Source: Clostridium beijerinckii HUN142 (lineage in GTDB: Bacteria > Bacillota > Clostridia > Clostridiales > Clostridiaceae). Taken from it: DNA of 64,000 bases. The stretch covers positions 1 through 64,000 of the forward strand of contig NZ_JHXK01000022.1 of the NCBI RefSeq assembly GCF_000621745.1. Reading direction: 5' to 3'. Of this stretch, positions 52,190-61,335 are shown in pieces; position 1 is the first letter of the stretch, and the number at the start of each line of letters is the position of its first letter. Under the pieces are notes generated by a model. That model was given only the letters and a program-made list of their open reading frames with translations. It did no database searches and was not told the DNA's origin. The position numbers and the translations under genes were made by a program.

Positions 52190-52487
52190 GTTAAATAATA
52201 CTATTTATATATAGCAATATAAAAAATCATATAACTCACTTAACACACCTAAGAATACTAAAATTAAATTTTTTCAAATATTATTTACTGCCTATATTAC
52301 CAGGAAATATGCAAGAATACAACGTATATAACCTTTTCATATGCAATTATGAAAATTATATCTATATGTAACAAAAATTACTTTTGTGTTTAATGTATTC
52401 TTATCCTATAATGGGGCAATACCATATCGGTGGGTAAAGTAACCTAGAATATTATTAGGTCGCAAATAAAACACAAGGAGTGGTAAT
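52190..52487 (+). promoter_or_regulatory. Promoter and possibly structured leader of the second 3D gene
   Basis: TTGTGT, 17 bases, TATAAT ends near 52413. The leader of about 70 bases begins near GGGGCAATACC and contains ACC...GGT pairing, GGTGGGTAAAGT and a small hairpin (ACCTA, TAGGT), then the ribosome binding site AAGGAG. The compact G-rich start suggests RNA structure, but it matched no riboswitch class I could recall. Confidence 0.4.
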
Positions 52488-53063
52488 TTGATTAAATTAA
52501 AAACACATGTTATAAAGGCTTGTATATTCTTAGGAATATGTTTAGTGGGATTTGAAACAAATTTTTTAGATCTACAAACTAAAAATATTCAAATAAATAG
52601 AATTGTTACAGGTAGCTATAAAGAAAATTCTAGTTTTCTGAACGAAAGTGCTAATACTGATAAATATATAGAACCAGCAAAAGAATATGCTGAAGCTTCA
52701 TCTAATTCAGTAAATACATCAACGGTAAAAAATCAAAATCAGATGGGTAAGCCTATTAAAGCTGAATTAACTGCATATAGTGATGATCCTAGATGCTCAG
52801 GAAAATGGAAATCACAAACAGCTATGCAGACACAAACAAGAATAGGTGTTATTGCGGCTCCATCTAATATACCGCTTGGAAGTAAGATGTATATTCCAGA
52901 ATTACAGGGTTATAAGTCTGATGGCATGTTTGATGTTGAAGATAGAGGTGGAGCAATTAAAGTAAAAAAGGATGGTACTTATGTAATAGATGTTTGGGTC
53001 CCGTCCTATGAAGAAGCTAAACAATTTGGTAGAAAAACAACTACTATATACCTATTAGAATAA
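52488..53063 (+). CDS. Secreted 3D-domain protein 2
   Basis: This 191-residue exported protein has a signal or anchor segment (about 8-25), a low-complexity Ser/Asn linker, then a C-terminal 3D domain (about 90-190): KAELTAYSDDPRCSG, GVIAAPSNIPLGSKMYIPELQGYKSDGMFDVEDRGGAI, KKDGTYVIDVWV. The Asp residues of the domain are present. It probably modifies or binds peptidoglycan. TTG is the start, after AAGGAGTGG. It is a separate unit from the first 3D protein and only distantly similar to it. Confidence 0.88.
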   Translation: MIKLKTHVIKACIFLGICLVGFETNFLDLQTKNIQINRIVTGSYKENSSFLNESANTDKYIEPAKEYAEASSNSVNTSTVKNQNQMGKPIKAELTAYSDDPRCSGKWKSQTAMQTQTRIGVIAAPSNIPLGSKMYIPELQGYKSDGMFDVEDRGGAIKVKKDGTYVIDVWVPSYEEAKQFGRKTTTIYLLE

Positions 53064-53473
53064 GTATAAATTTGAAACTGCTTTAATGTCAGTATTTTTA
53101 TTTAAAGAAAATATCCTAAGGGAAGTAATATCTTTCAAATTAAGTATTTAGAAAATATATGTAACACTACTAGTGTTTAATTGGATGAAGCCCTTAGGAA
53201 TTTTTAGGAAAGAAATTAAAATAATGATACTATCTATAATTGTTGCAGTAAGTTTATTAAAAATAAATTTAGTGCCTTTTTGTTATTTGAGAAAATAACT
53301 TAGACATTAATAATCCAACTGATCGAATAACTAATGTGGATTTAAGGATTTGTGTAAACGAATTTCAATTCGTTATTTTGACGCTTACATATTAATATCA
53401 CTAACTCATATTAAAAAATTGACATTACGAGATAAAAATATACAATAGTATAATAGGTGAGGTGAAAGTTAAA
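53064..53473. other. Spacer after the second 3D gene
   Basis: No gene is seen. ATCCTAAGGG near 53113 and CCCTTAGGAATTTTT near 53191 can pair across about 65 bases. This could be a large terminator-like structure or a small RNA. A promoter for the next gene is at 53419-53446. Confidence 0.45.
53419..53446 (+). promoter_or_regulatory. Promoter of the MBL lipoprotein gene
   Basis: TTGACA, 16 bases, TACAAT, 27 bases before the start codon. Confidence 0.6.
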
Positions 53474-54385
53474 ATGAAAAAAACTCTAAAATCACTATGT
53501 TTATTACTACCTATATTTTTATCTTTGTTTTTAATCTCGTGTGGAAAAAACAATAATTCAACCAAAAATTCCGTCACAGATGAAAACCTAAAGATACATT
53601 ATATTGACGTTGGACAAGGTGATTCAGAATTAATACAAGTTAATGGTAAAAATATTCTAATTGATGCAGGCACAAGCGATAAAAGATCTTTAGAGTATCT
53701 TAAATCAATTGGAATTACTAGACTGGATTATGTGATAGCAACACATCCTCATGAAGATCATATAGGTAGTATGGATGATGTTATTATTAATTATGATATT
53801 GGAGATTTTTATGCTCCAAAAGTTACTACAACAACTAAAACATATGAAAATATGATTAATGCTTTAAAATCTAAGAGCCTAAAAATTAATGTTCCAAAAG
53901 TAGGAGAAAAGATTAATATAGGAAATTTAGTATTAACATTTTTAGCACCGAACAGTAGCAAGTATGATGATTTAAATAATTATTCTATTGTTATTAAGCT
54001 AGAGTATGGCAAGACAAGCTTTGTATTTATGGGGGACGCCGAAGGCGTTTCAGAAAATGAGATATTAGCAAAACAACTTGATATTCAAGCTGATGTTTTA
54101 AAGGTTGGACATCATGGAAGTCATTCATCTACAACTCAAGCTTTTATCGATAAAGTTAATCCTAAATATGCAGTAATAAGTTGCGAAAAAGGTAATGACT
54201 ATGGGCATCCTCATAAGGAAACTATAGACAAGCTTAATAATAAAAATATTAAAGTATTCAGAACAGATATGCAAGGAACTATAATAGCAACTTCTAATGG
54301 TGAGAATATAACATTTAATGTAGAGCCAGTAGATAAAAAAATTAATGTACCTGGAAATGAACTAAATAAAGCATCTAGTAAATAA
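53474..54385 (+). CDS. ComEC-like MBL-fold lipoprotein
   Basis: This 303-residue extracellular lipoprotein (lipobox LISC near residue 23) has a metallo-beta-lactamase domain like the C-terminal domain of the DNA-uptake protein ComEC. Motifs are VGQGDSELI, THPHEDHIG (HxHxDH zinc site), MGDAEG and KVGHHGSHSST. In ComEC this domain is proposed to degrade the non-transforming DNA strand. Free-standing forms are common in clostridia and may be secreted nucleases or phosphodiesterases. The start is ATG 53474, nine bases after GAGGTG. There is no competence gene nearby. Confidence 0.9.
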   Translation: MKKTLKSLCLLLPIFLSLFLISCGKNNNSTKNSVTDENLKIHYIDVGQGDSELIQVNGKNILIDAGTSDKRSLEYLKSIGITRLDYVIATHPHEDHIGSMDDVIINYDIGDFYAPKVTTTTKTYENMINALKSKSLKINVPKVGEKINIGNLVLTFLAPNSSKYDDLNNYSIVIKLEYGKTSFVFMGDAEGVSENEILAKQLDIQADVLKVGHHGSHSSTTQAFIDKVNPKYAVISCEKGNDYGHPHKETIDKLNNKNIKVFRTDMQGTIIATSNGENITFNVEPVDKKINVPGNELNKASSK

Positions 54386-54842
54386 TGTTTGCACAATCGG
54401 ATATAACACAATAGTAAATTAAATAGATGGTAGTGGGTTTTATATTAAAATACATTGCTGTCTATTTTTTTGTTTTTATCTAAGAAATTATAATCAATCA
54501 AACATTACATTTAAACCTAGTTGCTTACCGATAAAGACACTAATGAATTTTAAACATATATTCTATAGTAAAGAAGATACTTTAAGTTCTAAAGAAAAAG
54601 AAATTCTTGGGATTTTGATAGAAATGTCAATGAATAGTGAAATCGAAATCATATAATACTAATAGGATTAAGATAATATTATAGACTTTCTTAAATTATT
54701 TAATATTATAGTATTGTTTTATTAATTTTGATAATTTTAAACGAAAATCCTGCTAAATTATGTAGAAAAATAATGAATAAGACTTCAGTAAATGGTATAA
54801 TTGAATATATGTGTATAAAATATCTGATTATTGAGGTGAATT
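54386..54842. other. Spacer with terminator and a 37-codon frame
   Basis: A hairpin at 54421-54470 (AAATAGA with TCTATTT, then TTTTT) ends the MBL gene. A plus-strand frame at 54543-54656 (37 codons, starting MNFKHIFYSKED) has no ribosome binding site and is probably a remnant or chance. TATAAT with TGG at 54793-54801 is the likely -10 for the FIST protein gene. Confidence 0.5.
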
Positions 54843-57308
54843 ATGAAAACCTATAATGTTAAATATAGGGACTTTAAAACTTTACAGTTATATGTAAATA
54901 GCAACGACATAATAAAATATAATAATATATTAGTACAAGTATTTTCAGGAATATGCAATAAAGAATTTATAGAAGAAGTAATACGAAATTTAAAATTATT
55001 AATTCCTCAATGTAAAATAGTGGGAGCTACATCTTCAGGTGAAATTCTAAATGGAGATATATTTGAACAAGAGTGTATAATTTCTATAAGTACTTTTGAA
55101 AAAACAATAATTAAATCTGTTTTAATTAAAGATAATATACCTGATTTTAATAAAGGTGTAGAAATAGCTAATCAATTAATTTGCCCAAATACCAAAGTAA
55201 TAATATCTTTTGGAGATTCAAGTATTCTCGGAGAGGAACTTTTACGTGGGATAAACTCGATAAATGATAATGTTTTAGTCGCAGGGGGGATTGCTGGAAA
55301 GAGTGATTCTGAGTATCAAACATACGTTTTTACGGAAGAAGGAGTAGAAAAAAACGCAGTAGTTGGAGCAGCTTTAAAAAGTAAATCTTTAAATGTGAAT
55401 AACGGAAGTAGTTTTAATTGTATACCTATAGGCAAAGAACACGAAATAACATCAGTCGAAGATAATATAGTAAAAAAGATAGGAACCATATCAGCAAAAG
55501 AATTTTATAACAAGTATTTAGGTACTGATAATTATGGACAAGTTCTCCGCATGGGAGATAAGTTTCCTTTAATGGTAAAAAGAAGAAATAGATACTTTAG
55601 CGCACGCGTATTAAAATTTATAAATGCAGAAGAAGCGCTTTTATCTACAAGGCTAGATATTGGTGAAAAAATAAGAATTGGCTTTGGAGACTTAAGAGAA
55701 ATTTTACAAGGTGCGAAAGAAATGTATAATGAGCTGGCAAAATGCCCATGTGAGAGTTTGTTAATATATTCTTGTGATTCAAGAAAAAATATATTTAAAA
55801 AAGTTAATGCTAAGGAGATAATGCCCTTTAAAAATTTATCAGTAAGCGGTTTTTATACTTTTGGGGAATTTAATAATGTAAATAATAAAAATATGTTTTA
55901 TACAGAAACAATGACTGTATTAGTACTTTCAGAAGATATTAATGCAAGAATTAAAATGATATCAGAAATCGATGCTGAATATTCTTATTTTACTGAGGAA
56001 GATTCAGCGTTATATAATCTTATAAAGAATACTGGAGAAGAATTAAATCAACTAAATATAAAACTAGAAGAAAAAATAAAAGAAAAAACAGATGAGTTAG
56101 AAAAACAATATTATACGGACAAGTTGACTGGTTTAGAAAATAGAAATAAATTAATTAATGATTTATGCATAAAAAAGTACACCAAGCTTGTAATTGTTGA
56201 TATAAGATCTTTCAATGATATAAATGACTTCTATGGAAATACAATAGGAGATAAAGTACTAAAAGATATTTCTAAGTTAATTAGTTGGTATTGTAGTCAA
56301 AATAAATTGAGTTCTTACAGGGTAAATTCAGATATATTTGCAATAGCAAGTAGTGAAATATCAAAAGAAGAATTCACTACAAGAATACAATCTTTGCAAA
56401 ATGAAATAAATAATAAGTGTTTCGTTTATGAAGAAGGTAAAATTTTCTTAACAATTGTAATGGGCGTTGCAATGGAAGAAGAATTATTATTTGAGAAAGC
56501 AGAAATGGCGTTAAATTATGCAAAAAAGAATAAAGAATTATTTCAAATATATAGGGAAGAACTTAACATATATGAGGGAATTAAGGAAAATATAATATGG
56601 ACTAAAAAAATTAAAGATGCTATAGCTGAAAATAGAATAGTTCCATTTTTTCAACCAATAGTTAATAATAATCTAAAAACAATTGAAAAATGTGAAGCTT
56701 TAATTCGAATGATTGATGAAAACGGGAAAGCTATATCTCCCTATTTTTTCTTGGATATAGCTAAAAAAGCTGGATTATATAAAGAATTAACAATAATAAT
56801 GTTAGAAAAAACCTTTGAAGTTTTAAATAAAACTAATTATGAAATATCTATAAATCTTCTTCTTCAGGATATAATGAACAGCAAAATTAGAACATTAATA
56901 ATAAAAAAACTAAATCAGGCTCAAAATCCTGAAAAGGTCGTATTTGAAATAGTTGAATCAGAAGGTATTGAAAATTTTAATGAAGTTACTGAATTTATAA
57001 AAGAAATAAAAAAATATGGTTCAAAAATTGCGATTGATGATTTTGGAACTGGTTACTCAAATTTTAATTACCTTATGAAACTAAATGTGGATTATATAAA
57101 GATTGATGGGTCAATTATTAAAAATGTTCATAAAGATAAATCGGCAGAGCTTGTTACAAAAACTATAGTATCATTTGCAAAAGAGTTAGGAATAGAAACT
57201 ATTGCAGAGTTTGTGTCTGAGGAAGAAATATACAATAAGTTAAAAGCTTTGAATGTGGATTATTCTCAAGGATATTATTTTTCGGAACCAAAAGATAATA
57301 TAGGATGA
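54843..57308 (+). CDS. FIST-GGDEF(degenerate)-EAL cyclic di-GMP protein
   Basis: This 821-residue soluble protein has FIST N and FIST C sensor domains (about 1-380; KIVGATSSGEIL, VLVAGGIAGKS, SLLIYSCDSRKNIF), proposed in the family to bind small ligands such as amino acids. A coiled coil (about 395-425) and a GGDEF domain follow. The GGDEF signature reads RVNSDIF, so it cannot make cyclic di-GMP. The EAL domain is complete: E618 in CEALIRM, ISINLLLQD, FEIVESEG, IDDFGTGYSN, YIKIDGS, AEFVSEE and SQGYYFS. It should be a phosphodiesterase gated by FIST. GAGGTG precedes the ATG. It is a single-gene unit. Confidence 0.92.
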   Translation: MKTYNVKYRDFKTLQLYVNSNDIIKYNNILVQVFSGICNKEFIEEVIRNLKLLIPQCKIVGATSSGEILNGDIFEQECIISISTFEKTIIKSVLIKDNIPDFNKGVEIANQLICPNTKVIISFGDSSILGEELLRGINSINDNVLVAGGIAGKSDSEYQTYVFTEEGVEKNAVVGAALKSKSLNVNNGSSFNCIPIGKEHEITSVEDNIVKKIGTISAKEFYNKYLGTDNYGQVLRMGDKFPLMVKRRNRYFSARVLKFINAEEALLSTRLDIGEKIRIGFGDLREILQGAKEMYNELAKCPCESLLIYSCDSRKNIFKKVNAKEIMPFKNLSVSGFYTFGEFNNVNNKNMFYTETMTVLVLSEDINARIKMISEIDAEYSYFTEEDSALYNLIKNTGEELNQLNIKLEEKIKEKTDELEKQYYTDKLTGLENRNKLINDLCIKKYTKLVIVDIRSFNDINDFYGNTIGDKVLKDISKLISWYCSQNKLSSYRVNSDIFAIASSEISKEEFTTRIQSLQNEINNKCFVYEEGKIFLTIVMGVAMEEELLFEKAEMALNYAKKNKELFQIYREELNIYEGIKENIIWTKKIKDAIAENRIVPFFQPIVNNNLKTIEKCEALIRMIDENGKAISPYFFLDIAKKAGLYKELTIIMLEKTFEVLNKTNYEISINLLLQDIMNSKIRTLIIKKLNQAQNPEKVVFEIVESEGIENFNEVTEFIKEIKKYGSKIAIDDFGTGYSNFNYLMKLNVDYIKIDGSIIKNVHKDKSAELVTKTIVSFAKELGIETIAEFVSEEEIYNKLKALNVDYSQGYYFSEPKDNIG

Positions 57309-57328
57309 TTTAAAAATCATCCTATATA
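57297..57328 (+). terminator. Hairpin over the stop codon of the FIST-EAL gene
   Basis: ATATAGGATGATTT and AAATCATCCTATAT form a near-perfect stem that includes the stop codon. There is only a weak U-tract. Confidence 0.6.
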
Positions 57329-57396
57329 TACAATGCATTAACGTAATAACAATTAATAAAACTTTTTACAATAAGACGAATAATGTTTAATGATAT

Positions 57397-57999
57397 TTAA
57401 ACTCTATTTGTCTTTTTTAATTTAGAAAAATAATATATTAAGCATGTAATCAAAGCACATGTGCCCTTTATCATAAGATCTGTTGCTGTATCTTCAAGAC
57501 TTCCATTTGTCATGTCAGTTTTAAAAAAATAATCCGCCAAAAATTCATATATCTCCCAAATGGTACCTATTGCGATTGTGAAACAAAAGGCAAACATTAA
57601 TGTGAATTTTGAAAACCTATTTTGAGTTATATTTTTAGTTTTGGCCATAATTCCCTGTAATAGATGCACTCCGATTATAACTCCATATGCACCAAATATA
57701 CCATGAAGAAGTATATCCCACCACCAAAACATACTATAAAACTTTAAAGTTTCTCCTAGATATAAAGTAATAAATATAAATATTATTGATGCTGATAAAA
57801 AACTAGATGGAAGGGTTATTTTTTTTAAATTAGCAATTCTAACAATAATAAAAGGAATAAATATACTTACAGCATCCCACAATAAAAAAAGTAAATAACT
57901 CCATGGATTAGATGAAGCACTCTTAATAGCTGTAATAATAATTAATATTTCAAATAATATTGCTAGTACTATGGCAATTTTACTGTTTTTGTTAATCAT
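57397..57999 (-). CDS. Polytopic membrane protein, YjdF/DUF2238-like
   Basis: This 200-residue inner-membrane protein has about six hydrophobic segments. Family-like motifs are FWWWDILLHGIFGAYG and GTIWEIYEFLADYFF followed by DTATDLMIKG, which resemble the YjdF (DUF2238) group of unknown function. The first ATG with a ribosome binding site (AAGGGG) is at 57999; TTG at 58008 is in frame but overlaps the site. It is adjacent to the riboswitch-controlled membrane protein but is separated from it by about 155 bp, so joint transcription is uncertain. Confidence 0.75.
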   Translation of the reverse strand: MINKNSKIAIVLAILFEILIIITAIKSASSNPWSYLLFLLWDAVSIFIPFIIVRIANLKKITLPSSFLSASIIFIFITLYLGETLKFYSMFWWWDILLHGIFGAYGVIIGVHLLQGIMAKTKNITQNRFSKFTLMFAFCFTIAIGTIWEIYEFLADYFFKTDMTNGSLEDTATDLMIKGTCALITCLIYYFSKLKKTNRV

Positions 58000-58153
58000 T
58001 AAAATCAACCCCTTTCTAATGTATAATATTTATATGGATTCTAAGTCTAATGATATCTTCTCCTTTTTTATATAAAAATATGTACTTATAAGAATAGGCT
58101 TGTCCTAAAGTAAATTATTTTTGTATTAATTTATTCTAGGATGCCTATTATAA

Positions 58154-58756
58154 TTAGTTCTTATTAATTATCGGAAGATTTATTTTTTTTATATAACAAA
58201 TCATTCTAATCGAGAAAGTGGCAATTAATGATATATGCTGAGAAAGATGAGTTCCTAGAAGTGGATATAAAAACCACAGTAAAAGTGAACCGAGAATACA
58301 TGCGATACAATAAACATCAGTCTTAAAAATTTCAGGCTTTCTACTAGTAATTATATCTCTAAGCACTCCTCCGCCAACTCCAGTAATGCTTGTAGCGAAT
58401 AGAAAGAGCATTAAATTATATCCACTTTCAAGAGCTTTAATTCCAGAGGAAACAGAAAAAGCCGAAAGTCCTATTGCATCTATTACTACAAACATAGTAT
58501 TATATTTTAATTTTCCGCCAAGAATAACAGGAATTGTTGCACCTAAAATAATAAATGGAATTGTCTTATAATTTGAAAAGAATAATGGAATACCAACATT
58601 TGTTACAATATCACGGAGAACCCCTCCACCCATAGCTGTTACAGTAGCTAGAATGTATATACCAAATAGGTCGAATTTTTCATCAATTGCTATGTGAGCT
58701 CCAGATGCTGCAAATGCAAATATGCCTAAATATTCTAATATATTAATATCACTCAT
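58154..58756 (-). CDS. TRIC/UPF0126 (YicG-like) membrane protein under a glycine riboswitch
   Basis: This 200-residue membrane protein has two similar halves of three helices. Both carry GGGVLRDI signatures (TAMGGGVLRDIVTNVGIPLFF and TGVGGGVLRDIITSRKPEIF) of the trimeric intracellular cation channel family. Bacterial members were long unassigned. A glycine riboswitch directly upstream strongly suggests a glycine-related role, probably transport of glycine or a counter-ion. The conserved glycine motifs and repeat structure are seen; the function is inferred. The start at 58756 follows AAAGAGGTATTTG. Confidence 0.85.
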   Translation of the reverse strand: MSDINILEYLGIFAFAASGAHIAIDEKFDLFGIYILATVTAMGGGVLRDIVTNVGIPLFFSNYKTIPFIILGATIPVILGGKLKYNTMFVVIDAIGLSAFSVSSGIKALESGYNLMLFLFATSITGVGGGVLRDIITSRKPEIFKTDVYCIACILGSLLLWFLYPLLGTHLSQHISLIATFSIRMICYIKKINLPIINKN

Positions 58757-58793
58757 AAATCAAATACCTCTTTCAATTTAAATTTTGATGCAT

Positions 58794-58990
58794 AAAAAAA
58801 GACGAACTGCGTAAACAATTCGCCTCTGTTATTGTACCTGAAAGATTCTCTTTTAATAACTAATTAAAAGATTGCTTCTTGGGTGTCATAAGACTTTCCA
58901 GAGTTTCGTCAGAATTCGGTCCTTTTGCCTGAGAGTTTGTTGCGGTTTCACCTTCGGCTCTACATTGTTTGTAGCATCTCCCAAATTCAT
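58794..58990 (-). promoter_or_regulatory. Glycine riboswitch with terminator switch
   Basis: On the minus strand the conserved glycine aptamer core is present: GGGAGA, GCCGAAGG, ACTCTCAGGCAAAAGGACCG, CTCTGG. A second, degenerate half and an intrinsic terminator follow (AGGCGAATTG and CAGTTCGTCT, then TTTTTTT at 58800-58794). Glycine binding in such switches prevents the terminator and turns the gene on. The layout is one clear aptamer plus a shortened 'ghost' partner. Confidence 0.95.
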
Positions 58991-59296
58991 CACACGATTA
59001 CTATAATTAATCAAACAAATTATAATTTAGTTTTAATAACATGTCAAACTAAATATATTGATATTTATCTATTTTTATGTTCGAAAAATTTAAAATAATA
59101 AAACTAATTAAAATTTCTCATAAAACACTATATTATCTAGAGATTTGCGTTTAGCAGAATTCCTATAAGGAGATTCAGTAAGTACAGCTGAGTAACCTAT
59201 AGTTTACCAACAACTTGACGCGTTATGATTGTGAAAAGTCCAACAAAACGAAATGAAAGGCTATATTTAGAGTAAAGATATAAAATAGCACATAAA
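58991..59296. other. Spacer between the riboswitch and the ftsH terminator region
   Basis: No gene is supported. The riboswitch promoter must lie within 58991-59100. The segment 59150-59290 is a little richer in G+C but shows no protein-like frame; a minus-strand frame at 59197-59397 runs through the long hairpin and is rejected. Confidence 0.5.
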
Positions 59297-59297
59297 A

Positions 59298-59369
59298 ATG
59301 GAAGGCTACTATATTTACTGAATGTCCCAATATAAAGGGAACATTCACCAAATATATACAGCCTTCCAC
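59298..59369 (-). terminator. Long imperfect hairpin downstream of ftsH
   Basis: A left arm at 59298-59328 and a right arm at 59337-59369 pair over about 30 bp with few mismatches (ATGGAAGGCT with AGCCTTCCA; GAATGTCCC with GGGAACATTC; ATATTTA with AAATAT) around an 8-base loop. On the minus strand it is followed by TTTTTATG, so it may be an unusually large ftsH terminator. It could also be a small mobile or RNA element. Confidence 0.6.
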
Positions 59370-59442
59370 TTAGAATATTTAGAATAAATATTCTCAAAAA
59401 ATTAAATTATGGATATATTTAATTTGACTCGATTAACTTACT

Positions 59443-61191
59443 TTAAGTTATTTGAATAACTAATTTGTTCAATTCATCTTCGTGTAAAGTCTCTTTTTCT
59501 AATAACGCTATAGCAATTTTATCTAACGAAGCTCTATTTTTATTTAGAATTTTTAGCGTTTCGTCGTATAGATCACTAACAATATTTTTACATTCTTCAA
59601 TAACTGGGTTTCCATAACTACTATACAAAGGACCTACACTTGATAGATTTATAAGTCCTAAGGTTTCACCCATACCATACTCAGTAACCATTTTTAAAGC
59701 AATATCAGTAGTTTGAGATATATCTCCATGTGCTCCAGTAGAAATTTTATCTTTGCCAAAAATAATTTCTTCTGCAGCTCTACCGCCTAGTGAAACTTTA
59801 ATTTTATTTCTCAAGTAATCTATTCTGTGGTAGCTAGTATCCTCAGGAATAGATAGCGTGTAACCTCCGGCACCTTTTGTTGTTGGTATAATTGTTATCT
59901 TAGAAACTTTATCTTGAGGAAGTAGTAGCATATTAATCAATCCATGTCCGGCCTCGTGATATGCTGTGAGAAGTTTATCTTCTTCTTTAAGATAACTTCT
60001 TTCTTTCTTCTCATGCCCAGCTAAAGTTATAGAGTAGGCATTTTCTATATGGTAAGAAGTTATATAATCGCTATCGTCTTTAGCAGCTAATATAGCACTT
60101 TCATTAATTAAACTTTCTAGCTTTGCACCAGAAAAATATACTGTTTTTTTAGCTATATCTTTAATATCAATATTTTCATATGGTTTGTCCTTTAAATGAA
60201 GAGATAAGATTTTCTCTCTTGCATTAACATCTGGCAATGCAACTTCTATGTGTCTATCAAATCTTCCTGGTCTAAGAAGAGCTTTGTCCAACATATCAAG
60301 TCTATTTGTAGCTGCAATTACTACAATTCCTTCTTCTTGTCCAAATCCAGACATTTCAGTTAAAAGAGCATTTAATGTTTGATCTTTTTCATCATTATTA
60401 GATCCATTTTTTCCATTACCTCTTGCTTTACCTATAGCATCGATTTCATCAATAAATATTACAGCTTTTCCTTGAGATTTTGCCTTCTTGAATAAATTTC
60501 TTACTCTCGCAGCACCAACTCCAACATATACTTGAACAAAATCAGAACCACTAAGTGCATAAAACGGAACTCCTGCTTCACCTGCAACAGCTTTTGCAAG
60601 TAATGTTTTACCTGTACCTGGATCGCCATAAAGAATAACACCCTTTGGCATTCTAGCGCCATACTTTTGATACTTTTCTGGATTTTTAAGAAAATCTACA
60701 ACATCCATTAAACTATCTTTAGCTTCTTCATTTCCAGCTACAGCATCAAAATTTAGAGCTGATTTCTTATCTTTACTAAAATCTTGCATTTCCATAGATG
60801 TTACAGAAGAAACGCCGCCTTTTGATCTGTATACAAGCATTGCAACTATTGCAAAAAGTGATACACCTAAAACTCCTGAAGGAATAGTTTTAGTAAGAGG
60901 GGGAGTGGTCTCATCCTTAACCTCTATTCCATTTAATAAGAGTTTTTCTTTTAAAGTATCAGTATGTGGGTTATCTGTAGAGTATTTATCACCACTGTTA
61001 AGTATTACAGTCATTTTGGGAGAAGTATCAACTATTACGGTTGATATTTTATTAGAATTAAGATCTTCATTAAAATAAGAGTAACCTTTATTAATTACCT
61101 TTGAGTTTATTGATGTTACTATCATTACTATAAGAGACAGAATCGCCGTTATTATAGGAATAATAATATAGTATTTTTTTATCTTATTCAT
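59443..61191 (-). CDS. ftsH: ATP-dependent zinc metalloprotease FtsH
   Basis: This 582-residue membrane-anchored hexameric protease extracts and degrades membrane and cytosolic proteins. An N-terminal helix (about 6-26), an outside domain and a second helix (about 103-120) precede the AAA+ domain (Walker A GDPGTGKT, pore loop near FVQVYVGVGAARVR, Walker B FIDEID, SRH NRLDMLDKALLRPGRFDR). The zinc site is HEAGH at 412-416. It is shorter than typical FtsH (about 610-650), mainly in the C-terminal tail. TTGGAGG sets the start at 61191; the frame opens at 61233. It is not beside tilS or hpt, so it may be a second FtsH paralogue. Confidence 0.95.
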   Translation of the reverse strand: MNKIKKYYIIIPIITAILSLIVMIVTSINSKVINKGYSYFNEDLNSNKISTVIVDTSPKMTVILNSGDKYSTDNPHTDTLKEKLLLNGIEVKDETTPPLTKTIPSGVLGVSLFAIVAMLVYRSKGGVSSVTSMEMQDFSKDKKSALNFDAVAGNEEAKDSLMDVVDFLKNPEKYQKYGARMPKGVILYGDPGTGKTLLAKAVAGEAGVPFYALSGSDFVQVYVGVGAARVRNLFKKAKSQGKAVIFIDEIDAIGKARGNGKNGSNNDEKDQTLNALLTEMSGFGQEEGIVVIAATNRLDMLDKALLRPGRFDRHIEVALPDVNAREKILSLHLKDKPYENIDIKDIAKKTVYFSGAKLESLINESAILAAKDDSDYITSYHIENAYSITLAGHEKKERSYLKEEDKLLTAYHEAGHGLINMLLLPQDKVSKITIIPTTKGAGGYTLSIPEDTSYHRIDYLRNKIKVSLGGRAAEEIIFGKDKISTGAHGDISQTTDIALKMVTEYGMGETLGLINLSSVGPLYSSYGNPVIEECKNIVSDLYDETLKILNKNRASLDKIAIALLEKETLHEDELNKLVIQIT

Positions 61192-61223
61192 TAAGTACCT
61201 CCAATTCATTAAAAGATAACTTA

Positions 61224-61257
61224 AGGCATACATATTTAAAACTTATTTTGTATGCCT
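61224..61257 (-). terminator. Weak terminator between gtrA-like gene and ftsH
   Basis: A 9-bp perfect stem (AGGCATACA with TGTATGCCT) has a poor U-tract on the minus strand, so it is perhaps a partial stop ahead of ftsH. Confidence 0.5.
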
Positions 61258-61335
61258 AATATTGATTATACATATTTAAAATTAGAAGTCTAATTTCTTT
61301 CATTGATTTTACCAATGTAATTTTTGGAGAAATAC

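Noticed and set aside
52414..52487. Cyclic di-GMP or cyclic di-AMP riboswitch before the 3D gene
   Set aside because: The conserved cores of both classes are missing, so it was kept only as an unassigned structured leader.
54543..54656. 37-codon plus-strand frame
   Set aside because: There is no ribosome binding site and no recognised homologue; it is noted only as part of the spacer.
59197..59397. Minus-strand 66-codon frame downstream of ftsH
   Set aside because: It runs through the long hairpin, and its hydrophobic look comes from AT-rich sequence.
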